A stretch of 64,000 nt of DNA from Methylobacterium gnaphalii (GTDB taxonomy: Bacteria > Pseudomonadota > Alphaproteobacteria > Rhizobiales > Beijerinckiaceae), in NCBI RefSeq assembly GCF_007992215.1, contig NZ_BJZV01000003.1, positions 18,749 to 82,748 of the forward strand, read 5' to 3'. Position 1 is the stretch's first letter, and the number at the start of each line of letters is the position of its first letter. This document shows positions 54,648-62,770 of this stretch, piece after piece. The notes under the pieces were generated by a model. That model was not told the origin of the DNA. It saw only the letters and a list, made by a program, of their open reading frames with translations, and ran no database searches. The position numbers and the translations under genes are program-made.

Positions 54648-56555
54648 GTGACCGAGATCGAGTCGAACCCCGTGGATGGCCGCCTCCGGCGTTCGACGGC
54701 GAAGGCTCTCGCGCCCCTGGTCGGCGGCTTCGTCCTGCTCGTCGCCATCGTCCTGGCGACGGTCTGGCTCGTGGCCATGCAGCAGCAGAGCGATGCCGAG
54801 CTGCGCCGGCTGCTCGACGTCCGCGGCGAGATCGTCAGCCTGTTCTCGGGACTGCAGGATGCTGAGACCGGCCAGCGCGGCTACCTGCTGACCGGCGACG
54901 AGGGCTACCTCGCCCCCTACAACGCCGCCATCGATGCCCTCCAGAGCCGGTTCGACCGCGTCCGCGCCGGCCTCGCCGAGCAGCCCGACCAGGGCGCCGA
55001 CATCGAGGCCTTCGGCCAGACGATGGAGGACAAGCTCGCCGAGCTCCGCGCCACCGTCGAGATGCGCAGGGCGGGACAGGTCGAAGCGAGCATGGAGCGC
55101 GTCCGCACCGGCCTCGGCAACGCCCTGATGGAGCGCGCCCGGGCGCTCGCCGACAGTCTCGACGCCCGCACGCGTCAGCACATCCTCGACCTGCGCCGGT
55201 CGGCCGCCGCGATGGTGGTGGTGGTCGAGGTCGCCATCGCTGTCGCCGTCGGCCTGATCGTGGCGCTCGCGGCCTTCGTCGTTACCGACGCGCGCCGCCG
55301 CAATACGCGGCTGACCAAGGCCTACGAGGCGCTGCGCAAGAGCAGCGACGCGCTCGTCGTCGCCAATGACAACCGCGACAGGCTGGAGGCCCAGCTGCGG
55401 CAGGCCCAGAAGATGGAAGCGATGGGCCAGCTCACCGGCGGCCTCGCCCACGACTTCAACAACATGCTGGCGATCATCGTCGGCAACCTGAACATGCTGA
55501 AGCGTCAGGCGGATCGCGGCGAGCCGGCAAACGGGCGGCAATTCGAGCACTATGTTGAGCAGGGGCTGGAGGGCGCGAACCGCGCCGCGACGCTGACCCA
55601 CCGCCTCCTCGCCTTCGCCCGCAAGCAGCCCCTGGCGCCCGAGCCGATCGAGCCGAACCGCCTCGTCTCCGGCATGTCGGAGCTGTTGCGGCGCACGCTC
55701 GGCGAGACGGTCCAGGTCGAGACGGTGCAGGCGGGCGGCCTCTGGCGCACCCGGGCCGATCCGCACCAGCTCGAGAGCGCGCTCCTGAACCTCGCCATCA
55801 ACGCGCGCGACGCGATGCCCGCCGGCGGCCGGCTGACCATCGAGACCGCCAATGCGCATATCGACGAGGGCTACGCCTCCGACAATTTCGGCATCACGCA
55901 GGGCCAGTACGTGATGATCGCCGTCACAGACACCGGGACCGGCATGACGCCGGAGGTGGCCGCCAAGGCCTTCGAGCCGTTCTTCACCACCAAGGAGGTC
56001 GGCCAGGGCACCGGGCTCGGACTCAGCCAGGTTTTCGGGTTCGTCCGGCAGTCCGACGGGCACGTCAAGATCTATTCCGAGCCCGGTATCGGGACGACCG
56101 TGAAGATCTACCTGCCGCGGCTCGCCGGCCCGGCGGAGGTCGTGGCGCCGAAGGCCGAAGGTCGCGCCGCAGCCATCCCCGAGGGACGCCCGGACGAGAT
56201 CATCCTCGTGGTGGAGGATGAGCCGGCGGTGCGGCGGCTCACCGTCGAGGTGCTGCGCGACCTGAACTACACGGTGATCCATGCCGAGGGCGCCGACACG
56301 GCGCTCCGCCTGCTCGACGCGCACCCGGAGGTCACCCTGCTCTTCACCGACGTGGTGATGCCGGGGATGACCGGACGCCAGCTCGTCGACGCGGCCCGCC
56401 TGCGCCGGCCGGAACTCAAGGTGCTCTTCACCACCGGCTACACCCGCAACGCCATCGTCCATAACGGCGTGATCGACGCGGATGTGAAGCTGATCGGCAA
56501 GCCCTTCACCCTCGAAGGTCTCGCCCACAAGGTTCGCGAGGCGATCGCGGCCTAA
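54648..56555 (+). CDS. Hybrid sensor histidine kinase (CHASE3-HisKA-HATPase-REC)
   Basis: 635 residues. Transmembrane helix 1 (about 24-44) and helix 2 (about 189-212) enclose a CHASE3 periplasmic domain ([19 protein letters not shown]). The phospho-accepting His268 is in [11 protein letters not shown]; the ATP-binding boxes are [11 protein letters not shown] (N), DTGTGM (G1) and [12 protein letters not shown] (G2). A C-terminal receiver has [10 protein letters not shown] and the phospho-acceptor Asp in [11 protein letters not shown] start at 54648. No output regulator gene is adjacent, and the signal is unknown. Confidence 0.93.
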   Translation: MTEIESNPVDGRLRRSTAKALAPLVGGFVLLVAIVLATVWLVAMQQQSDAELRRLLDVRGEIVSLFSGLQDAETGQRGYLLTGDEGYLAPYNAAIDALQSRFDRVRAGLAEQPDQGADIEAFGQTMEDKLAELRATVEMRRAGQVEASMERVRTGLGNALMERARALADSLDARTRQHILDLRRSAAAMVVVVEVAIAVAVGLIVALAAFVVTDARRRNTRLTKAYEALRKSSDALVVANDNRDRLEAQLRQAQKMEAMGQLTGGLAHDFNNMLAIIVGNLNMLKRQADRGEPANGRQFEHYVEQGLEGANRAATLTHRLLAFARKQPLAPEPIEPNRLVSGMSELLRRTLGETVQVETVQAGGLWRTRADPHQLESALLNLAINARDAMPAGGRLTIETANAHIDEGYASDNFGITQGQYVMIAVTDTGTGMTPEVAAKAFEPFFTTKEVGQGTGLGLSQVFGFVRQSDGHVKIYSEPGIGTTVKIYLPRLAGPAEVVAPKAEGRAAAIPEGRPDEIILVVEDEPAVRRLTVEVLRDLNYTVIHAEGADTALRLLDAHPEVTLLFTDVVMPGMTGRQLVDAARLRRPELKVLFTTGYTRNAIVHNGVIDADVKLIGKPFTLEGLAHKVREAIAA

Positions 56556-56608
56556 CCTCAACCGTCGCCGGCCAACGCGGCCCCGCGCTGCCGCTCATGC
56601 CACAGAGA

Positions 56609-56634
56609 GCCCTTGCGGCCTCGGCCGCGAGGGC
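56609..56634. terminator. Possible bidirectional terminator
   Basis: A 12-bp hairpin (56609-56620 with 56623-56634, one G-T wobble) lies in the gap between the convergent kinase and rlmB genes. No T-run in either direction. Confidence 0.4.
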
Positions 56635-56645
56635 ATCCGTCGCCA

Positions 56646-57452
56646 TCAACGGCCTCGGGTCAGGGCGTAGAGACTGATCGCGGCGGCGTTCGACACGTTC
56701 ACGCTGCGGATCGCGCCCGTAAAGTCGATCCGGGCGAGCACGTCGCAGCACTCGCGGGTGCGCTGGCGCAGGCCCTTGCCCTCGGCGCCGAGCACGACGA
56801 CCATTCCGGCGCCCGTCTTCACGGCGTCGAGCGGCGTGTCGGCCTCGGAATCCAGCCCGATCCGGGTGAAACCGCGCTCGCCCAGCGCGATCAGCGCCTC
56901 GGCGAGGTTGCGCACGACGATCAGCGGCACGTGCTCCAGGCCGCCCGAGGCGGATTTCGCCATGACGCCGGTGGCGTTCGGCGCATGGCGCGCGGTGGTG
57001 ACGATGGCCGTCACGCCGAAGGCCGCGGCCGTGCGCACGATCGCTCCGACATTGTGCGGATCGGTGATCTGGTCGAGCGCAACCAGCAGCGCGTCCTGCG
57101 GCACGGAGTCGATCCCCGGCGCCGGCAGGTGCTCGGCCTCGAGATAGAGCCCCTGATGCACCGCATCGGGGCCGAGCAGCGCGTTGATGGCGCTCGGCTT
57201 GACCAGCTCGGGCTCGATCCGGAGCGTGCCGAGCTCTTCCCGCAGCCGCGCCGCACCGTTCTCGGTGGCGAGCAGGCGGTGCAGCCCGCGCGCCTCGTTG
57301 GCCATCGCCTCGTAGACCGGATGCCAGCCATAGAGCACGACATGGTCGAGCCCCTCGCGGGCCGCCGGCCCGGCCGGCCGATGGCCCTGGGGCCGGTGCC
57401 GGAACCGGGCGCCGCCGGAAAATTTGGGCGGGCCGTCGCGTCGGGAGGTCAT
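56646..57452 (-). CDS. rlmB: 23S rRNA (guanosine-2'-O-)-methyltransferase RlmB (TrmH family)
   Basis: 268 residues of the SPOUT family. An N-terminal substrate-binding part (YGWHPVYEAMANEARGLHRL) precedes the SpoU motifs: ITDPHNVGAIVRTAAAFG (motif 1), VVVLGAEGKGLRQ (motif 2) and SVNVSNAAAISLYAL (motif 3), together the trefoil knot SAM site. ATG 57452 was chosen over 57539. The first 30 residues are basic and disordered-looking (SRRDGPPKFSGGARFRHRPQ). Modifies G2251 of 23S rRNA in E. coli. The tRNA-Glu gene is 140 bases upstream on the opposite strand. Confidence 0.92.
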   Translation of the reverse strand: MTSRRDGPPKFSGGARFRHRPQGHRPAGPAAREGLDHVVLYGWHPVYEAMANEARGLHRLLATENGAARLREELGTLRIEPELVKPSAINALLGPDAVHQGLYLEAEHLPAPGIDSVPQDALLVALDQITDPHNVGAIVRTAAAFGVTAIVTTARHAPNATGVMAKSASGGLEHVPLIVVRNLAEALIALGERGFTRIGLDSEADTPLDAVKTGAGMVVVLGAEGKGLRQRTRECCDVLARIDFTGAIRSVNVSNAAAISLYALTRGR

Positions 57453-57595
57453 GGTCCGCTCGTGAAAAAGGAAGTCCCCCGGCCTCAGACCGGCATCCGC
57501 CCGCCGCGTCAAGCCGTCGTCATCTGCGCCGACCTGCACGGAAGACCGTTGCCGCGGCCGCCCGAGCCGACTATAGACCGACCCGTCCAGAGCAA

Positions 57596-57670
57596 GCGCC
57601 CTTCGTCTATCGGTTAGGACGTCAGCCTTTCACGCTGAAAAGGCGGGTTCGACTCCCGCAGGGCGCGCCA
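57596..57670 (+). tRNA. tRNA-Glu (anticodon TTC)
   Basis: A 75-base cloverleaf including an encoded CCA end. Acceptor stem GCGCCCT (57596-57602) pairs with AGGGCGC (57660-57666); anticodon stem TCAGC/GCTGA encloses the loop CTTTCAC with TTC at 57629-57631; the T-arm has GGTTCGA. G57667 is the discriminator. Confidence 0.96.
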
Positions 57671-57843
57671 CCCCTGGATTTGAGCCGGACCCGGCGGGAT
57701 GCCTGGCATCGACGGGCGTCACGCCTGACGTCAGGCCGCTAAGTCCAGAAGTGACCAACTGTGCAAAACTGCCAGGCGGTCGGCGACGGTTAGCATTTCG
57801 CCATTAAGGCCGAACCTCAGGTTCAGACACGAGGTTTAACGCC

Positions 57844-58122
57844 ATGGCGCTTACAGGCCGCTTTTGGTTCCGCAAGACATGGACCGGCAAGGTCGTGCTG
57901 ATGGTCGAGGAGAAGCGGCCCCGGTGGTTCGGCGGCAAGGATGCGTTCAGCCTGCGGTGGCGGGATGCGAGCCTGATTGACTTCGCCGAGTCGGCTTTGA
58001 AGCCGCTGCTCGCCCTGGAGCATATGCATCGAGCGGCAGCGCTCCAGGCAACCTTCTCTGCATCTCGGGCGCCTTCACCGGCGAAGTTCGACGGCGGGCC
58101 CCCTGAGACCCTGGCAGCCTAG
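57844..58122 (+). CDS. Small hypothetical protein (Methylobacterium-type)
   Basis: 92 residues with GAGG before ATG 57844. RFWFRKTWTGKVVLMVEEKR and SLRWRDASLIDFAESALKPL match a recurring small cytoplasmic protein of Methylobacteriaceae with an unassigned function. The C-terminal 25 residues are Ala/Ser/Pro-rich. The first gene after tRNA-Glu. Confidence 0.65.
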   Translation: MALTGRFWFRKTWTGKVVLMVEEKRPRWFGGKDAFSLRWRDASLIDFAESALKPLLALEHMHRAAALQATFSASRAPSPAKFDGGPPETLAA

Positions 58123-58368
58123 CGCCGCCTCGGACAGGCTTACACGCCTCGCTCCTACTGCCGTGGCAGGACGGCACCCGGCATCCCCATGCCGGGGACG
58201 ATCCGATCCGCTACGCCTGGCCTCATCATCGGAGCAAGATTCTGTATCGGCGGCTCCTCGGTAGCTGCACCGATCAGGGCTTGCTTGATCGACAGCGATC
58301 ATCCTGCAGCAAGCGTCCGGCCCACAGGTGTCCCTCCACAAAAGCTGAAGACTTAAACGATTGATCTC

Positions 58369-58417
58369 GCGCCATCCCATGAATGGCGCCGTCGCGAAGC
58401 AGGGTTCGCGGCATTTT
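58369..58417 (+). terminator. Tandem hairpins followed by a T-run
   Basis: GCGCCAT/ATGGCGC (58369-58375, 58383-58389), then CGCGAA/TTCGCG (58393-58398, 58405-58410) and TTTTT at 58413-58417. May insulate the stress promoter downstream from upstream transcription. Confidence 0.5.
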
Positions 58418-58469
58418 TCATGCAAATTTTCAGCAAATACTTCTCTCAATACCCCTCGAAAAATTTCGC

Positions 58470-58495
58470 GGAACGGTTTTGTCCGGATCTGTGTT
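58470..58495 (+). promoter_or_regulatory. EcfG-like general stress promoter (near match)
   Basis: GGAAC (58470-58474), 17 bases, TGTT (58492-58495). It differs by one base from the consensus -10 CGTT, and its spacer is very similar to that of the perfect site at 39913-39938. It ends 48 bases before the start at 58544. Confidence 0.55.
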
Positions 58496-58543
58496 TCGGG
58501 GGTGAGTTCGCGTTCTTCGCGACGAGACGTTTGGGAGATTGTC

Positions 58544-58789
58544 ATGCGCAACTTTATCGCTGCCGGTTTTGCCCTCGCCGCCCTGGCTGGTCTGGCGAGC
58601 CCGTCGCTAGGCGAGGAGACCACGACCATTCATCGCGACAGCGGTCCCGCCGTCTCGGTCGAGCGTCGCGAGGGCGTCGTCGAACACCGTGACGTGACCA
58701 CCGGGAGCGTCGATTGCGGTTCCAAGACCGTTCACAAGGAGGACGGCGCCGGAAACTCCAAGACCGTGCACAAGGAAGGCTGCAACTGA
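58544..58789 (+). CDS. Small secreted protein with repeated SKTVHKE motif
   Basis: 81 residues. A signal peptide (FIAAGFALAALAGLASPSLG) precedes a short mature chain: TTIHRDSGPAVSVERREGVV, then DCGSKTVHKEDGAGNSKTV and HKEGCN. The SKTVHKE unit appears twice, between two cysteines that could form one disulfide. GGGAGA precedes the ATG. It has an EcfG-like promoter and is followed 39 bases later by a DUF1236 gene, so they probably form a stress operon. Confidence 0.7.
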   Translation: MRNFIAAGFALAALAGLASPSLGEETTTIHRDSGPAVSVERREGVVEHRDVTTGSVDCGSKTVHKEDGAGNSKTVHKEGCN

Positions 58790-58828
58790 GGCCAAGCCGC
58801 CATCGCACAAGCGAATCTGGAGGGAGAC

Positions 58829-59245
58829 ATGAACAAGCGCGTTCTTCTTGCGGCCGCCGCGGCTGGCCTGCTGGCCCTGCCGCTCACCGCCCAGGCTCAA
58901 GGAACTCTTCGCGGCGCGGCCGAAGGTGCCGAGGCGGGGGCTGACGCAGCCGGCCCGGTCGGAGCTGTCGTCGGGGGCGCCGTGGGTGCGGCGACCGGCA
59001 CCGTCGGAGGTATCTTGGGCGTCGACGACCGTCCGCGGTTCCGGAGCTATGTTCGCGAACGCCGCGCAAGCTCCTACAGCTGGGGCGGTCCGGTCCGGGT
59101 CGGTACGGTGCTGCCGGACGACGGCGTCACCTACTACGACGTGCCCAGCGAGTATCGGGTGCGGCCCGGCTATCGTTACACCGTCGTGAACGAGCGGCCT
59201 GTCCTGGTCGATCACAGCCGGCGCATCGTCGAGATCGTCGATTAA
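58829..59245 (+). CDS. Secreted DUF1236 protein with glycine zipper
   Basis: 138 residues. A signal peptide (VLLAAAAAGLLALPLTAQA) is followed by a glycine-zipper-like GAEAGADAAGPVGAVVGGAV and the C-terminal DUF1236 domain: VRVGTVLPDDGVTYYDVPSE, RPGYRYTVVNERPVLVDHS and RIVEIVD. The same domain ends the Gly/Ala-rich protein at 39 kb. GGAGGGAGA precedes the ATG. DUF1236 proteins are common in general stress regulons of Rhizobiales; function unknown. Confidence 0.85.
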   Translation: MNKRVLLAAAAAGLLALPLTAQAQGTLRGAAEGAEAGADAAGPVGAVVGGAVGAATGTVGGILGVDDRPRFRSYVRERRASSYSWGGPVRVGTVLPDDGVTYYDVPSEYRVRPGYRYTVVNERPVLVDHSRRIVEIVD

Positions 59246-59268
59246 GGCCGACATCGTCGGCAGCCATG

Positions 59269-59309
59269 AAAAAGGCCCGCCGCGTGATCCGCGCGGCGGG
59301 CCTTTTTTT
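59269..59309 (+). terminator. Rho-independent terminator
   Basis: A stem of about 15 bp (59270-59284 with 59292-59306, including the A/T flanks) followed by a T-run to 59309. It ends the DUF1236 transcript; the A-run on the other side would also serve the convergent PRC-barrel gene. Confidence 0.9.
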
Positions 59310-59331
59310 CTGTCGATCGGTTGGATCGGAC

Positions 59332-59733
59332 TTAGCGCTTGTACTTGCCCTCGTACTTGAACTGGGGAGCAACCTTGAGCTGATCCTTCGTCGCGTTGAC
59401 CGAGGCTTTCCACTTCTTGCCGCCCTCATCGTAGGTCAGCGCAACGGAGGAAGGGTCGACCACGACATAATGCTCGCCGATGCCGAGGAAGCCGCCGACC
59501 GAGAGGACGTACCCGGCGAGCTTGCCCTTCTCGATGACGAGATCCTTGATCTCGCCGACGTTGCTGTTCGAACCATCGACGACATTCAGGCCGATCAGGT
59601 TGTAGCTGAGGACGGCGTCGCCCGGCACCTGGGCGAACTTCACCGCGGAAGGAGGCGCAGGCGCGTCGTCTTTGGCAAGGGCCGGCCCTGCAAGAGCTGC
59701 GGCGGTGGCGAGAGCGAGAGCGAAGGTACGCAT
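59332..59733 (-). CDS. Periplasmic PRC-barrel domain protein
   Basis: 133 residues. A signal peptide (MRTFALALATAAALAGPALA) precedes a PRC-barrel beta fold: LSYNLIGLNVVDGSNSNVGE, IKDLVIEKGKLAGYVLSVGG, and GIGEHYVVVDPSSVALTYDE. PRC-barrel envelope proteins are often stress-induced in Methylobacterium and rhizobia. An EcfG-like site lies 34 bases upstream. Confidence 0.88.
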   Translation of the reverse strand: MRTFALALATAAALAGPALAKDDAPAPPSAVKFAQVPGDAVLSYNLIGLNVVDGSNSNVGEIKDLVIEKGKLAGYVLSVGGFLGIGEHYVVVDPSSVALTYDEGGKKWKASVNATKDQLKVAPQFKYEGKYKR

Positions 59734-60036
59734 CGAGATCTCCTGTGCCCAATGTTTGGGTGGCAGGAATGCGTGAAGTGGTTTTAGCGTTCCAGAACTT
59801 GGCAGGACTATCGCGTCACCGAATTTTTGCGGTTCTCTGCAAACGTACGCAGAAATTGTCTGACACGGCCTATCGTTTCTTTTACCACGCCGTCACGCTT
59901 ATTCTGTCAAAGCACATGGCAATCGGATTGGGACCCTTATAAGCCTGCGGGCTCGTTTCTGTCCGGCTGGCATCCGGCATGCGCCAAAATCATTCGGATG
60001 AACCTCGTCAAATCAAGCGTCTTGTCCGACCTGCTC
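59734..60036. other. Intergenic stretch before the kinase remnant
   Basis: 303 bases, less GC-rich than average (e.g. the region around 59820-59940). Apart from the EcfG-like site nothing was recognised; it may be decayed coding sequence. Confidence 0.35.
59768..59793 (-). promoter_or_regulatory. EcfG-like general stress promoter (near match)
   Basis: Minus strand: GGAAC (59793-59789), 17 bases, CATT (59771-59768), one base off CGTT, ending 34 bases before the PRC-barrel start. Confidence 0.45.
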
Positions 60037-60201
60037 AGTGCCGAGCGCGGAGGCCCCGTACCGGCAGTCCCGAACGGCAGGGGCTTCGGATCAGGATTGA
60101 TCCAACGAACGGTCGAGGGGCAGTTCCACGGTAGCATCGTCCACCGTTGGGAGCCTCATGGACTCGACATCCTGATCAGCCTGCCGGCCGACATGCTGTG
60201 A
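60037..60201 (+). pseudogene. C-terminal remnant of an HWE/HisKA2-type histidine kinase
   Basis: From about 60037 the frame reads AERGGPVPAVPNGRGFGSGL, then IQRTVEGQFHGSIVHRWEPH and GLDILISLPADML before TGA. This is the end of the ATPase domain of HWE-family kinases (GGP ... GFGS.LI ...). No N-terminal kinase part lies upstream; an ATG at 59998 gives a 67-residue frame at most. It is probably the relic of a kinase gene. Confidence 0.6.
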
Positions 60202-60301
60202 GGGAAGATGTCAAAATGTGCGTTTACATACACTTTGCTCTGAGTGCAGCGTGCTAGTCTGTTGGCTGGACGCTTGCATGCTCAAGCTTTAGCCTCTGCG
60301 C

Positions 60302-60874
60302 ATGTCGAGCGGGTACCCACCGTCCGATCCGCAACTGGACAGTACCGGCGAACTCATGGCGGCCGCCCGGTCGCTCGAGGACGTCGTCGATGTCCTGCGC
60401 CGGTCGGCCAAGCGCATTCTCGGAGCCGATGGCATTGCCGTCGTGCTGCGCGATGGTGAGTTCTGCCACTATGTCGCCGAGGACTCGCTCCAGCCGCTCT
60501 GGAAGGGGCAGCGCTTTCCCCTCACCGTCTGCGTCTCGGGATGGGCGATGCTGCACGGAGAAACCGTCGCCGTCCCCGACGTCACGAGCGATCCACGCGT
60601 TCCGATCCCGCCCTACCAGAACAAGGCGATCCGCAGTCTTCTGATGGTGCCCATCGGCTCACCAGAACCGGTGGCCGCCCTCGGCGCGTATTGGTGCGCC
60701 ATGGTGTTCGTGGGCGAAGGCGTCATCAGCCGGGCTCAGAGCCTGGCTGCGCAGGCAGGTGCCGCCATCGCCCGCATCAACGAGGCGTCATTGGCCACGG
60801 TTGACGCCGACGTTCCCAGCCTCGCCGAAGCCCCATCGCAGCCGGCAGCCTCTGCCGGTCTCAGCGTCGGTTAG
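60302..60874 (+). CDS. Stand-alone GAF-domain protein
   Basis: 190 residues. The GAF fold covers about residues 15-165: SLEDVVDVLRRSAKRILGAD, GIAVVLRDGEFCHYVAEDSL, then CVSGWAMLHGETVAVPDVTS and YQNKAIRSLLMVPIG. No kinase, cyclase or other output domain is present. Its position just after the HWE-kinase remnant suggests it could come from a rearranged GAF-HWE sensor. The gene overlaps the two-partner transporter by four bases, tail to tail. Confidence 0.85.
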   Translation: MSSGYPPSDPQLDSTGELMAAARSLEDVVDVLRRSAKRILGADGIAVVLRDGEFCHYVAEDSLQPLWKGQRFPLTVCVSGWAMLHGETVAVPDVTSDPRVPIPPYQNKAIRSLLMVPIGSPEPVAALGAYWCAMVFVGEGVISRAQSLAAQAGAAIARINEASLATVDADVPSLAEAPSQPAASAGLSVG

Positions 60875-62634
60875 TTGCAGCGCCAGCCTTCCGAGCCCGG
60901 GCAAAGATGGAAGCTGTTCGTGAGAGAGAACAGCACTGCGACGCCATCCGCCTTTCGATAGATCGCGGTATCGGCAATGGGTTTTGCGATCGCGACGCCC
61001 GCAAGCAGATCGTTGGTCACGAAGAAGCGCACGCCCGCACCGATCGAAGCGATTTTCTGAACGAGGCTTTTCGGCCCGAAATAGGTTTCGGTCGCTCCGC
61101 CCTCGGCAAAGCCGTAGAGTTGCAAGGCGTTCAGATACTCCATCCGTAACGGGATGTCGTAGCGAAGCTCGGCGGAGCCTGCGATCGCATTGTCGCCCGA
61201 GATCCACCCCGCCTCGAAGCCTCGCCCGAACGAGTATCCGCCGAGATAATATTGCTGCGTGACCAGCAGGGGACCGGAGGCGATCTGGCCGCCCGCCGCA
61301 AGCTTGATCGACCATGCATCGGTCAGGTTCTGATAGTGAGCCGCCGATGCGTTGAACAACGAGAACCTCGTCGACGCCCCTAACCGCGACAGGTCGATGT
61401 CGGCGCTTTGTCCGTCTGTCGATCCGAGACCCTGGCGAAAGGTTCCGAACAGGTAGGTCCAGCTCGATTCCGAGATGTGCAGCTTGTAGTCGGCGGACAG
61501 GCTGAGAAGACCGAGATCGTCCCGGTATGTCCGCCCGAAATTGGTCCGCTCCTCGATCTCGCTGATGCCCAGCGCACCACCGAGCCAGAGCGTCTGACTC
61601 TGACTGACGAGGGGCGCGTACCAGGCGCGCATCTCATAAGTCTCGGCCTGCGAAGCGGTCCCTGTCCAGCGTCTCGCGTCGCCCGGCCGGATTTCGCTGC
61701 GGGTCGCGGCCGCACCGATCCTGAAGCCGTCGGAGCCGATGGGCGCATCATAGGCCAGGCTGCCGAAGCTCAATTCGCGCCATGAGCCCAGGGACGACGA
61801 ACCGGCGAAGACCAGGCTGTCTCCGGGAACCAGCATCGAGTTCAAGGCCATCGTCGCCGATCCCTGCCAAGGGCCGACCGCGGATGAACCGAGATTGTCC
61901 AGTCCGATCGCTCCATAGATCGTCCAGGATTTGACCGAGACCTTGAGCCGGTACCGCCCGCTGGCCGGTACGATCTCGTCCAGGGTCGTGTCGGTGACCC
62001 GAACACCGGGCCTGTCATTGGCGAGAAGCAACTGGCGTTCGAGCGTCGAGCGCCTCGCAGGTGTCTCAGCGGTGACAGGGGCGAGCAAGCGCAGCAGGCC
62101 GAACCTGTCGGCATCGTCGCCGACGATCACCACGTCCTCGATCCTGCCTTCTATGATCCGAATGCGAAGGCGGCCCTCTGCCAAGTCCTGCGCCGGCACG
62201 ATCGTGCGGGTGAGATCGTAGCCGGCACGGCGATAGGCGGCGCCAAGCGACGACGTGATCGTCGTCAGATCGGCTTCCGAGACGTCACGGCCGAGGAACG
62301 GCGCATAGGCTTGAGCCAGATCCGCCTCGGCAAGCGTCATGGCGCCGTCGAGGATGACAGCCTGCAGCCGGAACCGGGCGCTCGATGCATCACCGGACGC
62401 CGCTTGCGATGCGCCTGCCATCGAGGGTTGCACCTGCGACGTTCTCTGGCGATCACCAGTAAAACCGAGATCCTGTTTGGCAGCGAGAGCCGCAGCAGGC
62501 GGTACAACCCGGCCGACGGACTGAGCTGCGGCAGTTCTCAGGAAGATCGGCGCAGATATGTACGAAACAGTACAAACCAGTGAGGAGATCAAGATCCTCC
62601 TCGTGCACCCGGTGTACTGACGCGGCCACCACAT
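60871..62634 (-). CDS. Two-partner-secretion outer-membrane transporter (ShlB/FhaC/HecB family)
   Basis: 587 residues. A signal-like N-terminus is followed by a POTRA domain (about 85-175: FRLQAVILDGAMTLAEADLA, EGRLRIRIIEGRIEDVVIVG) and a 16-strand barrel with FhaC-like features (RADYDIPLR-type strand SAELRYDIPLRMEY, and GGYSFGRGFEAGWI, the VRGY-like motif in loop 6). It would export a large protein across the outer membrane. The C-terminus ends HLCPGSEGWRCN, with two cysteines beyond the last strand, rather than the usual aromatic residue. It is divergent from the FecR-domain protein. Confidence 0.85.
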   Translation of the reverse strand: MWWPRQYTGCTRRILISSLVCTVSYISAPIFLRTAAAQSVGRVVPPAAALAAKQDLGFTGDRQRTSQVQPSMAGASQAASGDASSARFRLQAVILDGAMTLAEADLAQAYAPFLGRDVSEADLTTITSSLGAAYRRAGYDLTRTIVPAQDLAEGRLRIRIIEGRIEDVVIVGDDADRFGLLRLLAPVTAETPARRSTLERQLLLANDRPGVRVTDTTLDEIVPASGRYRLKVSVKSWTIYGAIGLDNLGSSAVGPWQGSATMALNSMLVPGDSLVFAGSSSLGSWRELSFGSLAYDAPIGSDGFRIGAAATRSEIRPGDARRWTGTASQAETYEMRAWYAPLVSQSQTLWLGGALGISEIEERTNFGRTYRDDLGLLSLSADYKLHISESSWTYLFGTFRQGLGSTDGQSADIDLSRLGASTRFSLFNASAAHYQNLTDAWSIKLAAGGQIASGPLLVTQQYYLGGYSFGRGFEAGWISGDNAIAGSAELRYDIPLRMEYLNALQLYGFAEGGATETYFGPKSLVQKIASIGAGVRFFVTNDLLAGVAIAKPIADTAIYRKADGVAVLFSLTNSFHLCPGSEGWRCN

Positions 62635-62770
62635 GTTTTCTTGCCTGTCTTTTCTCTAAACGCCGCGAAGTGAGAGTGAAGGTAAAAAGACATGGTTAAC
62701 GAATTCCAATTAGTTCGAAGGAGGATTGCAAATTCAGCCGCGGTCGACGCGGGCGTGAGGAAACAGAGTG

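Larger units (their letters stand above)
58123..58543. other. Intergenic stretch with several hairpins
   Basis: 421 bases. An 8-bp hairpin (58177-58184 with 58189-58196) may end the upstream gene. A second pair of hairpins at 58369-58389 and 58393-58410, the latter followed by TTTTT (58413-58417), looks like a terminator or attenuator. The EcfG-like promoter for the gene at 58544 is at 58470-58495. Confidence 0.5.
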
